From Chloroflexota bacterium (GTDB lineage Bacteria > Chloroflexota > Anaerolineae > B4-G1 > SLSP01): a DNA stretch of 64,000 nucleotides. The notes under the pieces are model-generated. The model was not told the DNA's origin, made no database searches, and saw nothing but the letters and a program-made list of their open reading frames with translations. The position numbers and the translations under genes were made by a program. Shown here in pieces: positions 42,425-50,599 of the stretch (the stretch's first letter is position 1; the number at the start of each line of letters is the position of its first letter). Where the stretch lies: contig JAIOAX010000018.1 in the NCBI GenBank assembly GCA_019873645.1, positions 32,087-96,086 on the forward strand. The letters are read 5' to 3'.

Positions 42425-43432
42425 ATGGATCCTTTTACCCGTTATTTACCGGCATTGGAAGCAACGATGCAGGCGGTTGTCGGCAGTCGGCCGCCAGAAT
42501 TGCTATACGGCATGCTCCGCTACCATTTGGGATGGGCCGATACAGCTTTCCGGCCCGTGACCCAGAAGGCCGGGAAACGGTTGCGCCCCATCTTTCTGTT
42601 GCTGGCCTGCGAGGCTCACGGCGGCGACTGGCAGACGGCGCTCCCAGCCGCCGCGGCCATTGAGCTGCTGCACAACTTCACGTTGATCCACGACGACATC
42701 GAAGACCGTGACTGCACCCGCCGCGGTCGTCCGACGTTGTGGGCGGTATGGGGTGAACCGCAGGCCATCAATGCCGGAGACGCGCTTTTTGCGCTTTCTT
42801 ATCGCAGTTTGAGCAATCTGGGCGCGGGGCCCCTACCGGCGGAGTTGACTGTGCGCATTATCGCCTGTTATTCAGAAACCATCTTGCGCATCACCGAAGG
42901 GCAGTGTTTCGATCTTGCTTTTGAGACGCAATCGGAAATCGCCGAGGCGGATTATCTGGCGATGATCCACAACAAGACGGCCGTGCTGATCGGGTTGGCC
43001 TGCGAACTCGGAGGGATGATCGCCGGAGCGACGGAGGAACGGGTCGCCGCGCTGCGCGAATTCGGCGAGTATCTGGGGATGGCTTTCCAAATGCAGGATG
43101 ATCTGCTCGGTCTGTGGGGCGATCCTGAAAAGACTGGCAAACCGGTGGGGTCCGATCTGCGCAATCGCAAAAAGACGCTGCCTATTCTCCACGGTATGGC
43201 ACATAGCGCAGACTTTGCGGCGTTGGTGAGAGCCTCGGCTGCGCCTGATAACGCCGAGATTGCCAGGGGACTGGCCTTGCTGGAAAGCGTCGGGAGTCGG
43301 GAATATGTGCAGGAGCAGGCACACCGCTACCACCGGGCCGCGTTGGATGCATTGGCGCGCTCCGGTGGCAGCGGTGAAGCGCAAGCCGCGCTATATGGAT
43401 TGGCCGGGCAATTGCTAGGGCGTAGTGCTTGA
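42425..43432 (+). CDS. Polyprenyl (geranyl/farnesyl/geranylgeranyl) diphosphate synthase
   Basis: 335 residues. First aspartate-rich motif LIHDDIEDRDCTRRGRPTLW (DDIED; compact DDxxD form) and second QMQDDLLGLWGD. Also GKRLRPIFLLLACEA, and KKTLPI in the C-terminal half. The residues before the first motif do not settle chain length. CGGAGG lies upstream. Downstream partner of fni. Confidence 0.95.
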   Translation: MDPFTRYLPALEATMQAVVGSRPPELLYGMLRYHLGWADTAFRPVTQKAGKRLRPIFLLLACEAHGGDWQTALPAAAAIELLHNFTLIHDDIEDRDCTRRGRPTLWAVWGEPQAINAGDALFALSYRSLSNLGAGPLPAELTVRIIACYSETILRITEGQCFDLAFETQSEIAEADYLAMIHNKTAVLIGLACELGGMIAGATEERVAALREFGEYLGMAFQMQDDLLGLWGDPEKTGKPVGSDLRNRKKTLPILHGMAHSADFAALVRASAAPDNAEIARGLALLESVGSREYVQEQAHRYHRAALDALARSGGSGEAQAALYGLAGQLLGRSA

Positions 43433-43472
43433 GTTTAGTCGGGTAGCCGGAAGTCGGGTAGTCAGGTAGTAG

Positions 43473-44444
43473 CTAGTCCATGGCATCGGCCAGGTTCAGC
43501 AATGCCAGGTTCAGCGGTTTGAGCGTTTTTACGGCTTCGGCCAGGGGATAGGATTCCAGCACGTTGCCGCGCATGGCCGCCATCTGGCCGCTTTCACCGT
43601 TGATCAAACGCTCGGCGGCATACGCGCCCATCCGCGTCGCCAGCAACCGATCATACGCCGACGGACTGCCGCCGCGTTGCACGTGCCCCAGCACCGTCAC
43701 GCGCACGTCGAAACCTAATTCGTCTTTGCGGGCGCGCAGGTATTCGGCCACGGCCTGAGTGCCGGGTTTCCAGCCCTCGGCAATCACCAAAATACAGTGT
43801 GCCTTGCCCCGCGTGTACGCATCCACGACGGTCTCGGCAATTTTCTCAAAGGAGGGGCCTTCCCTTTCAGGCACCAGAATCATCTCGGCGCCGCCGGCGA
43901 GGCCGCTGGCCAGAGCCAGATAGCCACAGTCGCGCCCCATCACTTCGACGAGGAACGCGCGTTGGTGCGAAGCCGCCGTGTCCTTGATGCGGTCAATGGC
44001 ATCCAGGATCGTGTTCAACGTCGTATCCACGCCGACGGCCATGTCGGTGCCGTTGATGTCGTTATCAATGGACGCGGGGACGCCAAACGTGGGGAAACCC
44101 ATCTCATGCAGAGCCAGCGCGCCTGTCAGTGAGCCGTTGCCGCCGATGACCACCAGCCCTTCAATGCCGAACTGGTTGAGCTGGCGCAGCGCGGTACGCC
44201 GCACTTGCAATTCCTTGAACTCCGGGCAGCGTGCCGTCCCCAGGAAAGTACCGCCGCGGTTCATAATGCCTCCGACATCACGGCTGGTCAGTTCATCAAT
44301 TTCACCGTTGATGAGGCCCTTGTAGCCCCAGCGCACGCCGTAGACCCGCACGTCATGCCGCAACGCCTCGCGGGTAACTGCGCGGATGCACGCATTCAAC
44401 GCCGGTCCATCCCCACCACTTGTCAAAACAGCAATTCTACGCAT
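43473..44444 (-). CDS. pfkA: 6-phosphofructokinase family enzyme with Asn103
   Basis: 323 residues, PfkA fold: TSGGDGPALNACIRA, GIMNRGGTFLGTAR, PASIDNDINGTDMAVGVDTTLN, VEVMGRDCGYLA and VLGHVQRGGSPSAYDR. The nucleotide-loop motif usually GGDGS reads GGNGS, with Asn at position 103 where ATP-PFKs have an Mg-binding Asp. Gly104, associated with ATP use, is kept. GGGAGG precedes the ATG. Activity or phosphodonor choice may be altered. Confidence 0.93.
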   Translation of the reverse strand: MRRIAVLTSGGDGPALNACIRAVTREALRHDVRVYGVRWGYKGLINGEIDELTSRDVGGIMNRGGTFLGTARCPEFKELQVRRTALRQLNQFGIEGLVVIGGNGSLTGALALHEMGFPTFGVPASIDNDINGTDMAVGVDTTLNTILDAIDRIKDTAASHQRAFLVEVMGRDCGYLALASGLAGGAEMILVPEREGPSFEKIAETVVDAYTRGKAHCILVIAEGWKPGTQAVAEYLRARKDELGFDVRVTVLGHVQRGGSPSAYDRLLATRMGAYAAERLINGESGQMAAMRGNVLESYPLAEAVKTLKPLNLALLNLADAMD

Positions 44445-44458
44445 CGTAACCTCCCTGA

Positions 44459-44596
44459 AGTTGTCAGTTTTCAGTAATCGGTAATCGGTAATTGGTAATC
44501 GGTGAGTGATGAGGAATCGCCGAAGATCAATCCCCAGTTACCCATCCCCAGTTACCAGTTACCTATCCCCAGTTACCTATCCTCAGTTACTGATCC
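44459..44596. repeat. Intergenic short-word repeats
   Basis: GTAATCGGTAATCGGTAATTGG words, then CCCCAGTTACC units repeated several times, between the PFK promoter region and the end of fumC; they reach the last fumC codons. A separate tract with GTCGGGTAGTC words lies at 43437-43472. Confidence 0.85.
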
Positions 44597-45990
44597 CCAC
44601 TCACCGTCATTCGGTAGGGATCAAGTAGAGCTGTCAAGGTCTCTTCGGGCAAAACGCCCCACGCCAGGGCAATTTCGCGGACGGTTTTGCCGGTGCACTG
44701 TGCTTCTTTGGCGATTTCGGCGGCTTTGTCGTAGCCGAGCGCGGGCGCCAGGGCCGTCGCCAGCGCCAGATTGCGTTCGACGGTTTCACGGCAGCGCTCA
44801 GCATCGGCTTCCAGGCCGGCGATACAACGATCGGCAAAGGTCTGTGTGGCGTTGGTCAACAGGACAATCGCGCTCAGGATGTTGTGGGCGATGAGCGGCA
44901 TCATCAGGTTGAGCTCGAAATAGCTGCCCAGACCGCCCAAGGTGACCGCTGTGTCATAGCCGATGACCTGCGCACAGGCCATAATCACGGCCTCCGGAAT
45001 CACCGGGTTGACCTTGCCCGGCATAATGGATGAGCCAGGCTGTACAGCCGGCAAACGCAATTCGCCCAGGCCGTTGCGCGGCCCCGACGCCAGCCAACGG
45101 ATATCGTTGGCAATTTTGTGCAGGCTCACGGCAATCGTCTTAAGGGCGCCGGAGGCTTCGACCAGGGCGTCGCGGGCGGCGTTGGCTTCCACGTGGTTGC
45201 GTGCTTCGACAAAATCCGTCCCTAGAGCGGCGTTGAGATGGGCGATGGCGCGTTCCGCAAAGCCTGTGGGACAGTTGATGCCCGTGCCCACCGCTGTCCC
45301 CCCCAGAGGCAGCTCACGCAATGCTACCATGGCCCGCTGCACCCGCAACGTGGACTGCTCTATCTGCGCCGCATAGCCACCGAAGACCTGCCCCAGGCGG
45401 ATGGGGGTTGCGTCCTGCAAATGTGTGCGTCCGGTCTTGACAATAGCATCGAAGGTCGCGGCTTTGTCCAGCAGTAGCTTGTGGAGGTCTATCAATGCCG
45501 GTAGCAATTCATCGCGCAGCGCCAGCGTCGCCGCCACGTGGATCACGGTGGGGATGACGTCGTTGCTGGACTGGCTCATGTTCACGTGATCGTTGGGGTG
45601 CACCGGCGATTTGCTACCTACCTGACCACCGAGGAGTTGGATGGCGCGGTTGGCAATGACCTCGTTGGCGTTCATGTTCGTCGAGGTGCCGGAACCGGTC
45701 TGGAACACGTCCAGGGGGAAATGCGCGTCGAGGTCGCCGGTGACGACTTCATCACAGGCTTGCAGGATCGCTGCACCCAGGCGCGGATCGAGGTGTCCCA
45801 GGTCCAGATTCGCGCGCGCGCAGGCAGATTTTACCCGTCCCAACGCGGCAATGAACCGCCGATCAAAGCGTTGCCCGGAGATGGTAAAGTTTTCGACAGC
45901 GCGCTGTGTCTGCGCTCCCCATAAAGCCCATGCCGGGACGCGGACTTCGCCCAGGGCGTCGCGTTCAATACGATAGGGTTCTGATGACAT
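44587..45990 (-). CDS. fumC: Class II fumarate hydratase
   Basis: 467 residues. Superfamily signature GSSIMPGKVNPVIPEA, plus KTGRTHLQDATPIRLGQ, which favours fumarase over aspartase, QTGSGTSTNMNANEV and GGTAVGTGINCPTGF. Interconverts fumarate and malate in the TCA cycle. ATG 45990 with AAGGAAG upstream is preferred; the longer frame to 46029 runs into the repeat element. Confidence 0.95.
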   Translation of the reverse strand: MSSEPYRIERDALGEVRVPAWALWGAQTQRAVENFTISGQRFDRRFIAALGRVKSACARANLDLGHLDPRLGAAILQACDEVVTGDLDAHFPLDVFQTGSGTSTNMNANEVIANRAIQLLGGQVGSKSPVHPNDHVNMSQSSNDVIPTVIHVAATLALRDELLPALIDLHKLLLDKAATFDAIVKTGRTHLQDATPIRLGQVFGGYAAQIEQSTLRVQRAMVALRELPLGGTAVGTGINCPTGFAERAIAHLNAALGTDFVEARNHVEANAARDALVEASGALKTIAVSLHKIANDIRWLASGPRNGLGELRLPAVQPGSSIMPGKVNPVIPEAVIMACAQVIGYDTAVTLGGLGSYFELNLMMPLIAHNILSAIVLLTNATQTFADRCIAGLEADAERCRETVERNLALATALAPALGYDKAAEIAKEAQCTGKTVREIALAWGVLPEETLTALLDPYRMTVSGDQ

Positions 45991-46007
45991 TGAGTGTCTT
46001 CCTTGAA

Positions 46008-46080
46008 AAAATAAACCACGAATCTTCACGAATGGGAATCTAAATTGATGAGGATTCGTGTGGATTTGTGGTCAGATTCT
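46008..46080. repeat. Dispersed inverted repeat (AACCACGAAT type)
   Basis: AAACCACGAATCTTCACGAAT ... GATTCGTGTGGATTTGTGGTC. It overlaps the 3' end of the membrane-protein gene and encodes its last residues NLTTNPHESSSI. Confidence 0.8.
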
Positions 46081-46771
46081 CACCTTGCTGCTGAAGCGTG
46101 CGCCAACGGTGCAGGGATAGGATGACAATGCTCGCCGCGCCGCCAAGATTCAGGAGGGTGATCACCGCAGAGACGAGCAATCTCCCTTTGGCGCGGGCAA
46201 GAAACGCACGATGCGTCCCCACATACACAATGTCGGCTTGTAGGGCGGCGCCGGTTGTTTTCCTGCCGACGACGATGATCGGCTCGCCGGGCGCAAGGTA
46301 GTTCGCCGAGTAAAACGGCGCAGGCGGGTTGTTTGCCGCAGGCCAGGCCACGCGCGAGAAGTCATTGTTGATGATCACCGCGTCGCCGTCACCCAATGTG
46401 AGGCGCAAGTTCTCCGGTACGTGGCGCATAGTGCAGGATTCTTCATCTTCGCAGGCCGTATAGGCGACATAATTTGCCGTGAGGATGGGATTATCCATAC
46501 TCACTATGCCGTTGAGGATCAGGGCTGCTCCATCCGCCGCGTCCTCCAATGCGCCCACCGACGTCAACGGGGATAACGTCGCCGCCATCCACAGGCTGCG
46601 CGTACCGAGGAAGGCGAACAAAGCGTTTCCCAGGAAAATCACCCCAAAAGCGATCAGAAAGACGCGCAATGGTTTGAAATCCGCCGATGTCTGGGCATGC
46701 CGCAAAGGGAAGGCATAGAGCAAGCCCCACAAAAGACCGATGAACAGCATGACGAAGATATTGAGTGCCAT
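46040..46771 (-). CDS. Unknown membrane protein, three to four helices
   Basis: 243 residues. Helices near residues 2-22, 35-58 and 203-222, with a soluble central part (residues about 70-195) containing LILNGIVSMDNPILTANYVAY, a layout reminiscent of the GIDE domain of MULAN-like membrane proteins but too weak for assignment. The C-terminus is derived from a repeat element. 11 nt downstream of the DUF3592 gene, so an operon is likely. Confidence 0.65.
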   Translation of the reverse strand: MALNIFVMLFIGLLWGLLYAFPLRHAQTSADFKPLRVFLIAFGVIFLGNALFAFLGTRSLWMAATLSPLTSVGALEDAADGAALILNGIVSMDNPILTANYVAYTACEDEESCTMRHVPENLRLTLGDGDAVIINNDFSRVAWPAANNPPAPFYSANYLAPGEPIIVVGRKTTGAALQADIVYVGTHRAFLARAKGRLLVSAVITLLNLGGAASIVILSLHRWRTLQQQGENLTTNPHESSSI

Positions 46772-46782
46772 GATTGCCTTAT

Positions 46783-47328
46783 TCAGGATACAACAACATT
46801 GACGCCTCGATTATGTCGCAGCTCACGAAACACGCAAACGAGGAAGACCATCAGGGCAATCGCCAGGAGTGCCAGGACCCACGGCAGCGGGATCCAAATC
46901 CACAAGATGCCGCCGCACAACAAAGCCAGGCCGGCGAGCAGGAAAGCGTCCGCACGTGCAGTCCCCTTTTCCAGGACGGCTTCCTCGGGATGCAATGGGT
47001 CGTAGTAAACGGCAACCTCTTGCCCTTTGGGATACTGCGCCGCCAGCTTATTCAGGTCGCCGAAGAACCAGGTGAAGCTCTTGAAAGTCACGCGCTTCCC
47101 TTCGTAGTCAACGCCATCCACAGTGTACACGTAGGAGAGCTGAAGTATCTCTTTGGCGACTTCTTTGCCGCGATAGAGCTGTGCCACATTCGAGAACAGG
47201 ATCACGCCGGATGTTTCACGCCAGTTGACGGTGCGCAGTCCATACACAATCCCCCGCGCCACGTAATACGTGCCGTAAAGCAACACCGGTAAGGCCAGAG
47301 TGAGCAGAACCAGAAAGACGACCAGCAT
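46783..47328 (-). CDS. DUF3592-like membrane protein
   Basis: 181 residues. Helix at residues 1-22, then a soluble beta-rich part with TSGVILFSNV, YVYTVDGVDYEGKRV, YPKGQEVAVYYDPLHPEEAVL and two closely spaced C-terminal helices. The YDPxxPxxAVL block is characteristic of DUF3592. Function unknown. Directly upstream are 8-bp repeat units and no clear SD. Confidence 0.85.
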   Translation of the reverse strand: MLVVFLVLLTLALPVLLYGTYYVARGIVYGLRTVNWRETSGVILFSNVAQLYRGKEVAKEILQLSYVYTVDGVDYEGKRVTFKSFTWFFGDLNKLAAQYPKGQEVAVYYDPLHPEEAVLEKGTARADAFLLAGLALLCGGILWIWIPLPWVLALLAIALMVFLVCVFRELRHNRGVNVVVS

Positions 47329-47400
47329 AGAGAATCAGAGAATCGGCGAATGAGCGAATCAGCGAATTACGAATTGCGAATTGCGAATTACGAATGGCAA
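47329..47400. repeat. 8-bp repeat words, intergenic
   Basis: GAATCGGCGAATGAGCGAATC followed (after the first 20 bases) by AGCGAATTACGAATTGCGAA units upstream of the divergent DUF3592 and GT-C genes. Confidence 0.85.
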
Positions 47401-47450
47401 ATCTCATAACCTGTAACCCTTATTATAGCCGAAAGTTGCCAGGATACACG

Positions 47451-47478
47451 TTGCGAATTCATCCATCAACGGTATGAT
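47451..47478 (+). promoter_or_regulatory. Putative promoter of the second GT-C gene
   Basis: TTGCGA (47451-47456), 16 nt, TATGAT (47473-47478). The predicted start point falls at about the ATG at 47486, implying a leaderless mRNA; no SD precedes either ATG. Confidence 0.4.
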
Positions 47479-47485
47479 AGTGGGT

Positions 47486-49816
47486 ATGCACAAACGGTAT
47501 GGTACCCTGATGACCGGGGGACGGCGCGTGGCCGGCGTGGCGTTTCTGCTGACGCTGCTAATGGCGCAGATGACGCTGAGTAGTGTACGCCAATCCGCCG
47601 CCTTCGATGAGACGTATCATCTCGTCTCCGGTTATGCGTATCTGCACACCGGCAGTCCGCGCCTCAGTTGGGAACACCCGCCTGTGCCCCAGGTGTTAGC
47701 CGCGCTGCCCTTGCTGCGCAAAGCGCTGGCACCCTTCCCTACCGAACATCCGGGCTGGCAGGCGGGCAACGCCGAGGCTTTTGTGGACGATTATCTGTGG
47801 GTAGACAACGCCGCCATCGCCCCCACTCTGATTGAGGCCGGGCGGGTCTCGCTCATGATGTTGACGGCGGTTTTTGGCCTCGCGCTCTTTGCCGCGCTCT
47901 TCACACTGGTCGGCGAACCGGCAGCGTGGATAGGGTTGACGTTGTTCACCTTCGATCCCAACATCATCGCCAATGGACGCATCATCGGCAACGATCTGGC
48001 CGTGGCCGGCTTTATGTTCGTCGCGGTGTGGCGTTTGGGGATGTATTTCCGGCGACCCACACTGCCGAACCTGCTGCTCACGGGCCTCGCCGTCGGCTTA
48101 GCCATTTCCAGTAAGCTCACGGCGGCTTTTCTCGGCCCGGTTTTCCTGCTGCTGGCGTTCATTTATCCAACGGCGAATCAGCGAATCAGCGAATCGGCGA
48201 ATGGGCGAATCCCGAATCCCGAATCCCGAATTACGAATTACGGATTACGCATTCTGGCGTTGATGGGGATGGCACTGGTGGCGGCGGTCACGGTCTGGGC
48301 AGTTTTCGGCTTCGAGGTTGGGCCGTTACATGAGGGCGGCTTCTCCGTGCCGGCGCCGACCTATCTGCGGGGATTGCCGCGCATGTTTCAACGCGTCGCG
48401 CGGGGCACGCCTACCTTTTTGCTGGGCCGCGCCAGTGATACCGGTTGGTGGTACTACTTCATCCTCACCTTCCTGCTCAAGACGCCACTGCCGACGCTGC
48501 TGTTGATGGGCATCGGGCTGGCGCGTGCGCTCCGCAACTGGCGCGAGACGGCGCTGTGGTGGCTGCCCGCCGGTCTGTACCTGCTCATCGCTTCAGGAAG
48601 CACGCTGCAAATCGGCTATCGCTACATCCTCCCCACGCTGATCTTCGGGATTGCGCTGGCCGCAAGTGGTTTCCCCACGTGGCCGCGTGGACGTTGGCAA
48701 CGGATCGCGCTGGCGGTGCTCGGCCTGTGGCTCGCCGTAGACGCCGCGTATGTCTTCCCCGATCATCTGGCGTACAGCAACGCGCTCGCCGGCGGGCCTG
48801 ATAACACCTGGCGGCATTTCGCCGATATGAACGTAGACTGGGGGATGGATCTGCTCGCGCTGCGCGAGTATATCGCCGCGCACCCGGAGGAAAATGTCTA
48901 TCTGGCCTACTTCGGCAGCGCGTACCCTTCGGCCTACGGGGTGACGGCGCGGCTGCTGCCGGGTTTCTCACGGCTGCTCAGCGGGCCGGAATACGCGGGT
49001 TTCAATCCTTATACGCCGGAGCCGGGAACGTATGCCATCAGCGCCACCAGCCTGCACCTGGGCTTGCTCTACGAAGGCCGGGATCTATACGCCTTTTTCC
49101 GCACCCGTGAGCCGGACGCCCGCGCCGGACGCTCGATTCTCATTTACCGGGTGACCTACCCACCAGAGACGCCCATTGTCCGCGCCGTCGTCATCGGCGC
49201 GCCGGTCTGGCAACAGACGCCGGAAACGCTAGGGCTGAGCGCGGGGCAGCGGTTGATTGCCAAATGGGCCGGCGCGGGCGCCATTGTGCTGCCCGCCAAC
49301 GGGCTGGCGCGTTTTGTGGTGCAAGCCGCCGTCCCGGATACCGAAGCCGTGCGCGCCGCTATTGCCGATGGCGACGCACGCTCCGCATTGGCGAACATTC
49401 CTGTCGGTGAGGCCACAACACCCGGAGGGCAGGTGGTTACGTTGCCGGCGCGTTTTGAGGGCGGGCCGGCGCTCGTCGGATGGACGCTGGATACCGCGCA
49501 GGTCGCACCGGGAGAGACGCTGCGGCTGATCACCTGCTGGCGCATCGAGGAACCGCTCACGCCGCCGCTATCGGTGTTCGTGCACCTCATAGACGCGCAG
49601 GGCCGCCCGCTGGCGCAATGGGATGGCTGGCCGGTTGCCACGTCAGGGTTAGAATCAGGGGATGGAGTGGTGTTGGAGCATCCGATCACACTGCCCGCCG
49701 ACATACCGCCGGGCCATTATCCATTACAAATCGGCCTCTACCGTCCACCGAACGGCGCGCGCTTCCCGGTTTTGGGAGAGGACAGACTGCTGCTATCTGA
49801 AATCGTGATCCAGTAA
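47486..49816 (+). CDS. GT-C family membrane glycosyltransferase with C-terminal beta domain
   Basis: About 776 residues. Acidic first-loop motif SAAFDETYHLVSGYAYL and LSWEHPPVPQ, then about 10 helices and the conserved-looking GYRYILPTLIFG. The soluble C-terminal domain (about residues 640-776: APGETLRLITCWRIEEPLTP, HLIDAQGRPLAQWDGWPV) resembles the end of the protein at 33235-36186. Residues about 229-254 (ANQRISESANGRIPNPES) are read through from repeat words. The start at 47486 is chosen from the promoter position; 47474 overlaps the -10 box. Acceptor unknown. Confidence 0.82.
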   Translation: MHKRYGTLMTGGRRVAGVAFLLTLLMAQMTLSSVRQSAAFDETYHLVSGYAYLHTGSPRLSWEHPPVPQVLAALPLLRKALAPFPTEHPGWQAGNAEAFVDDYLWVDNAAIAPTLIEAGRVSLMMLTAVFGLALFAALFTLVGEPAAWIGLTLFTFDPNIIANGRIIGNDLAVAGFMFVAVWRLGMYFRRPTLPNLLLTGLAVGLAISSKLTAAFLGPVFLLLAFIYPTANQRISESANGRIPNPESRITNYGLRILALMGMALVAAVTVWAVFGFEVGPLHEGGFSVPAPTYLRGLPRMFQRVARGTPTFLLGRASDTGWWYYFILTFLLKTPLPTLLLMGIGLARALRNWRETALWWLPAGLYLLIASGSTLQIGYRYILPTLIFGIALAASGFPTWPRGRWQRIALAVLGLWLAVDAAYVFPDHLAYSNALAGGPDNTWRHFADMNVDWGMDLLALREYIAAHPEENVYLAYFGSAYPSAYGVTARLLPGFSRLLSGPEYAGFNPYTPEPGTYAISATSLHLGLLYEGRDLYAFFRTREPDARAGRSILIYRVTYPPETPIVRAVVIGAPVWQQTPETLGLSAGQRLIAKWAGAGAIVLPANGLARFVVQAAVPDTEAVRAAIADGDARSALANIPVGEATTPGGQVVTLPARFEGGPALVGWTLDTAQVAPGETLRLITCWRIEEPLTPPLSVFVHLIDAQGRPLAQWDGWPVATSGLESGDGVVLEHPITLPADIPPGHYPLQIGLYRPPNGARFPVLGEDRLLLSEIVIQ
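48172..48250. repeat. Short-word repeat tract inside the second GT-C gene
   Basis: GCGAATCAGCGAATCAGCGA and following units, then GAATCCCGAATCCCGAATTACG words, in the coding strand of a plus-strand gene: opposite genomic orientation to the other genic tracts but the same orientation relative to translation. Confidence 0.9.
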
Positions 49817-49869
49817 CGACAAATACAAATCTATGCTATACTGAGATTGTAACATGAAAGGAGCAAGTG

Positions 49870-50136
49870 ATGCAGGAACAACAAAAGCTGGCAGTTCAAC
49901 AAGGAATATGGATTGATGAGCAATGGATACGCAAAGCGGGCCTGGGACCGCAGTTACGCGTTCTCATCCGGCCAGGAGAAATCCGCATTTTGCCGGCAAC
50001 AGAAGAAGCTGAACTCCCGGGGGAAGCCGCCACAGGATGGTAAGTTTTTCGCCATCTAGGGGACAATGCGCCTATCGGTCGTCTGGCCGACGCTGCGGCC
50101 GAGCATGATCGTTATCTTTACAAGAAGGATGCTTAA
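49870..50136 (+). pseudogene. VapB/AbrB-like antitoxin with internal stop
   Basis: Starts with ATG after AAAGGAG: MQEQQKLAVQQGIWIDEQWI, then LRVLIRPGEIRILP and a TAA at 50041-50043. The same frame continues after the stop with VFRHLGDNAPIGRLADAAAE and HDRYLYKKDA, the usual C-terminus of this antitoxin type. So one nonsense codon truncates a protein of about 88 residues to 57. It lies 6 nt before the toxin remnant. Confidence 0.75.
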
Positions 50137-50142
50137 GTGGCT

Positions 50143-50554
50143 ATGCCTCGTATTTTTGTTGATACCAGCGCATGGGATGCTTTGGCTGACAAAGGAGATC
50201 CTCATCACGAGGCTGCTTTATCTTTTCGAAACGAAATCGTTGGACGCTACCGACTATTCCAATTACATTTTGGATGAGTTGTACACATTACTGTTGCTGA
50301 ATCTTGGATACCGCCAAACTGTAGACTTCAAACATCAACTTGATGCTCTCGTCTAAAATGATATTCTAAGTGTCGTCTGGGTCTCAAGAGAACTTGAATA
50401 CGAAGCTTGGACTGTATTTGAACAGTTCAACGTTGACAAACAGTGGTCATTTACAGATTGTGTTTCTTACACCGTAATGCAGCAGTTTGGCGTCTACGAA
50501 GTGTTCGCTTTCGATCACCATTTTGAGCAGATGGGATTCGTCCGCTTACCTTAA
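50143..50554 (+). pseudogene. PIN-domain (VapC-like) toxin remnant
   Basis: MPRIFVDTSAWDALADKGDPHHEAA starts an intact-looking PIN domain (given here as its first 25 residues in two parts: MPRIFVDTSAWDALADKG, DPHHEAA). The frame breaks near 50259 (a small deletion after RYRLF). It resumes in another frame as NYILDELYTLLLLNLG, meets a TAA at 50354-50356 and continues SVVWVSRELEYEAW and FTDCVSYTVMQQFG ... FDHHFEQMGF to a stop at 50552. Two lesions, so inactive as written. Confidence 0.82.
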
Positions 50555-50599
50555 TTTGAAGATTTGAGAACGCCGCCGGTAATGTCTGATAACCGACAA

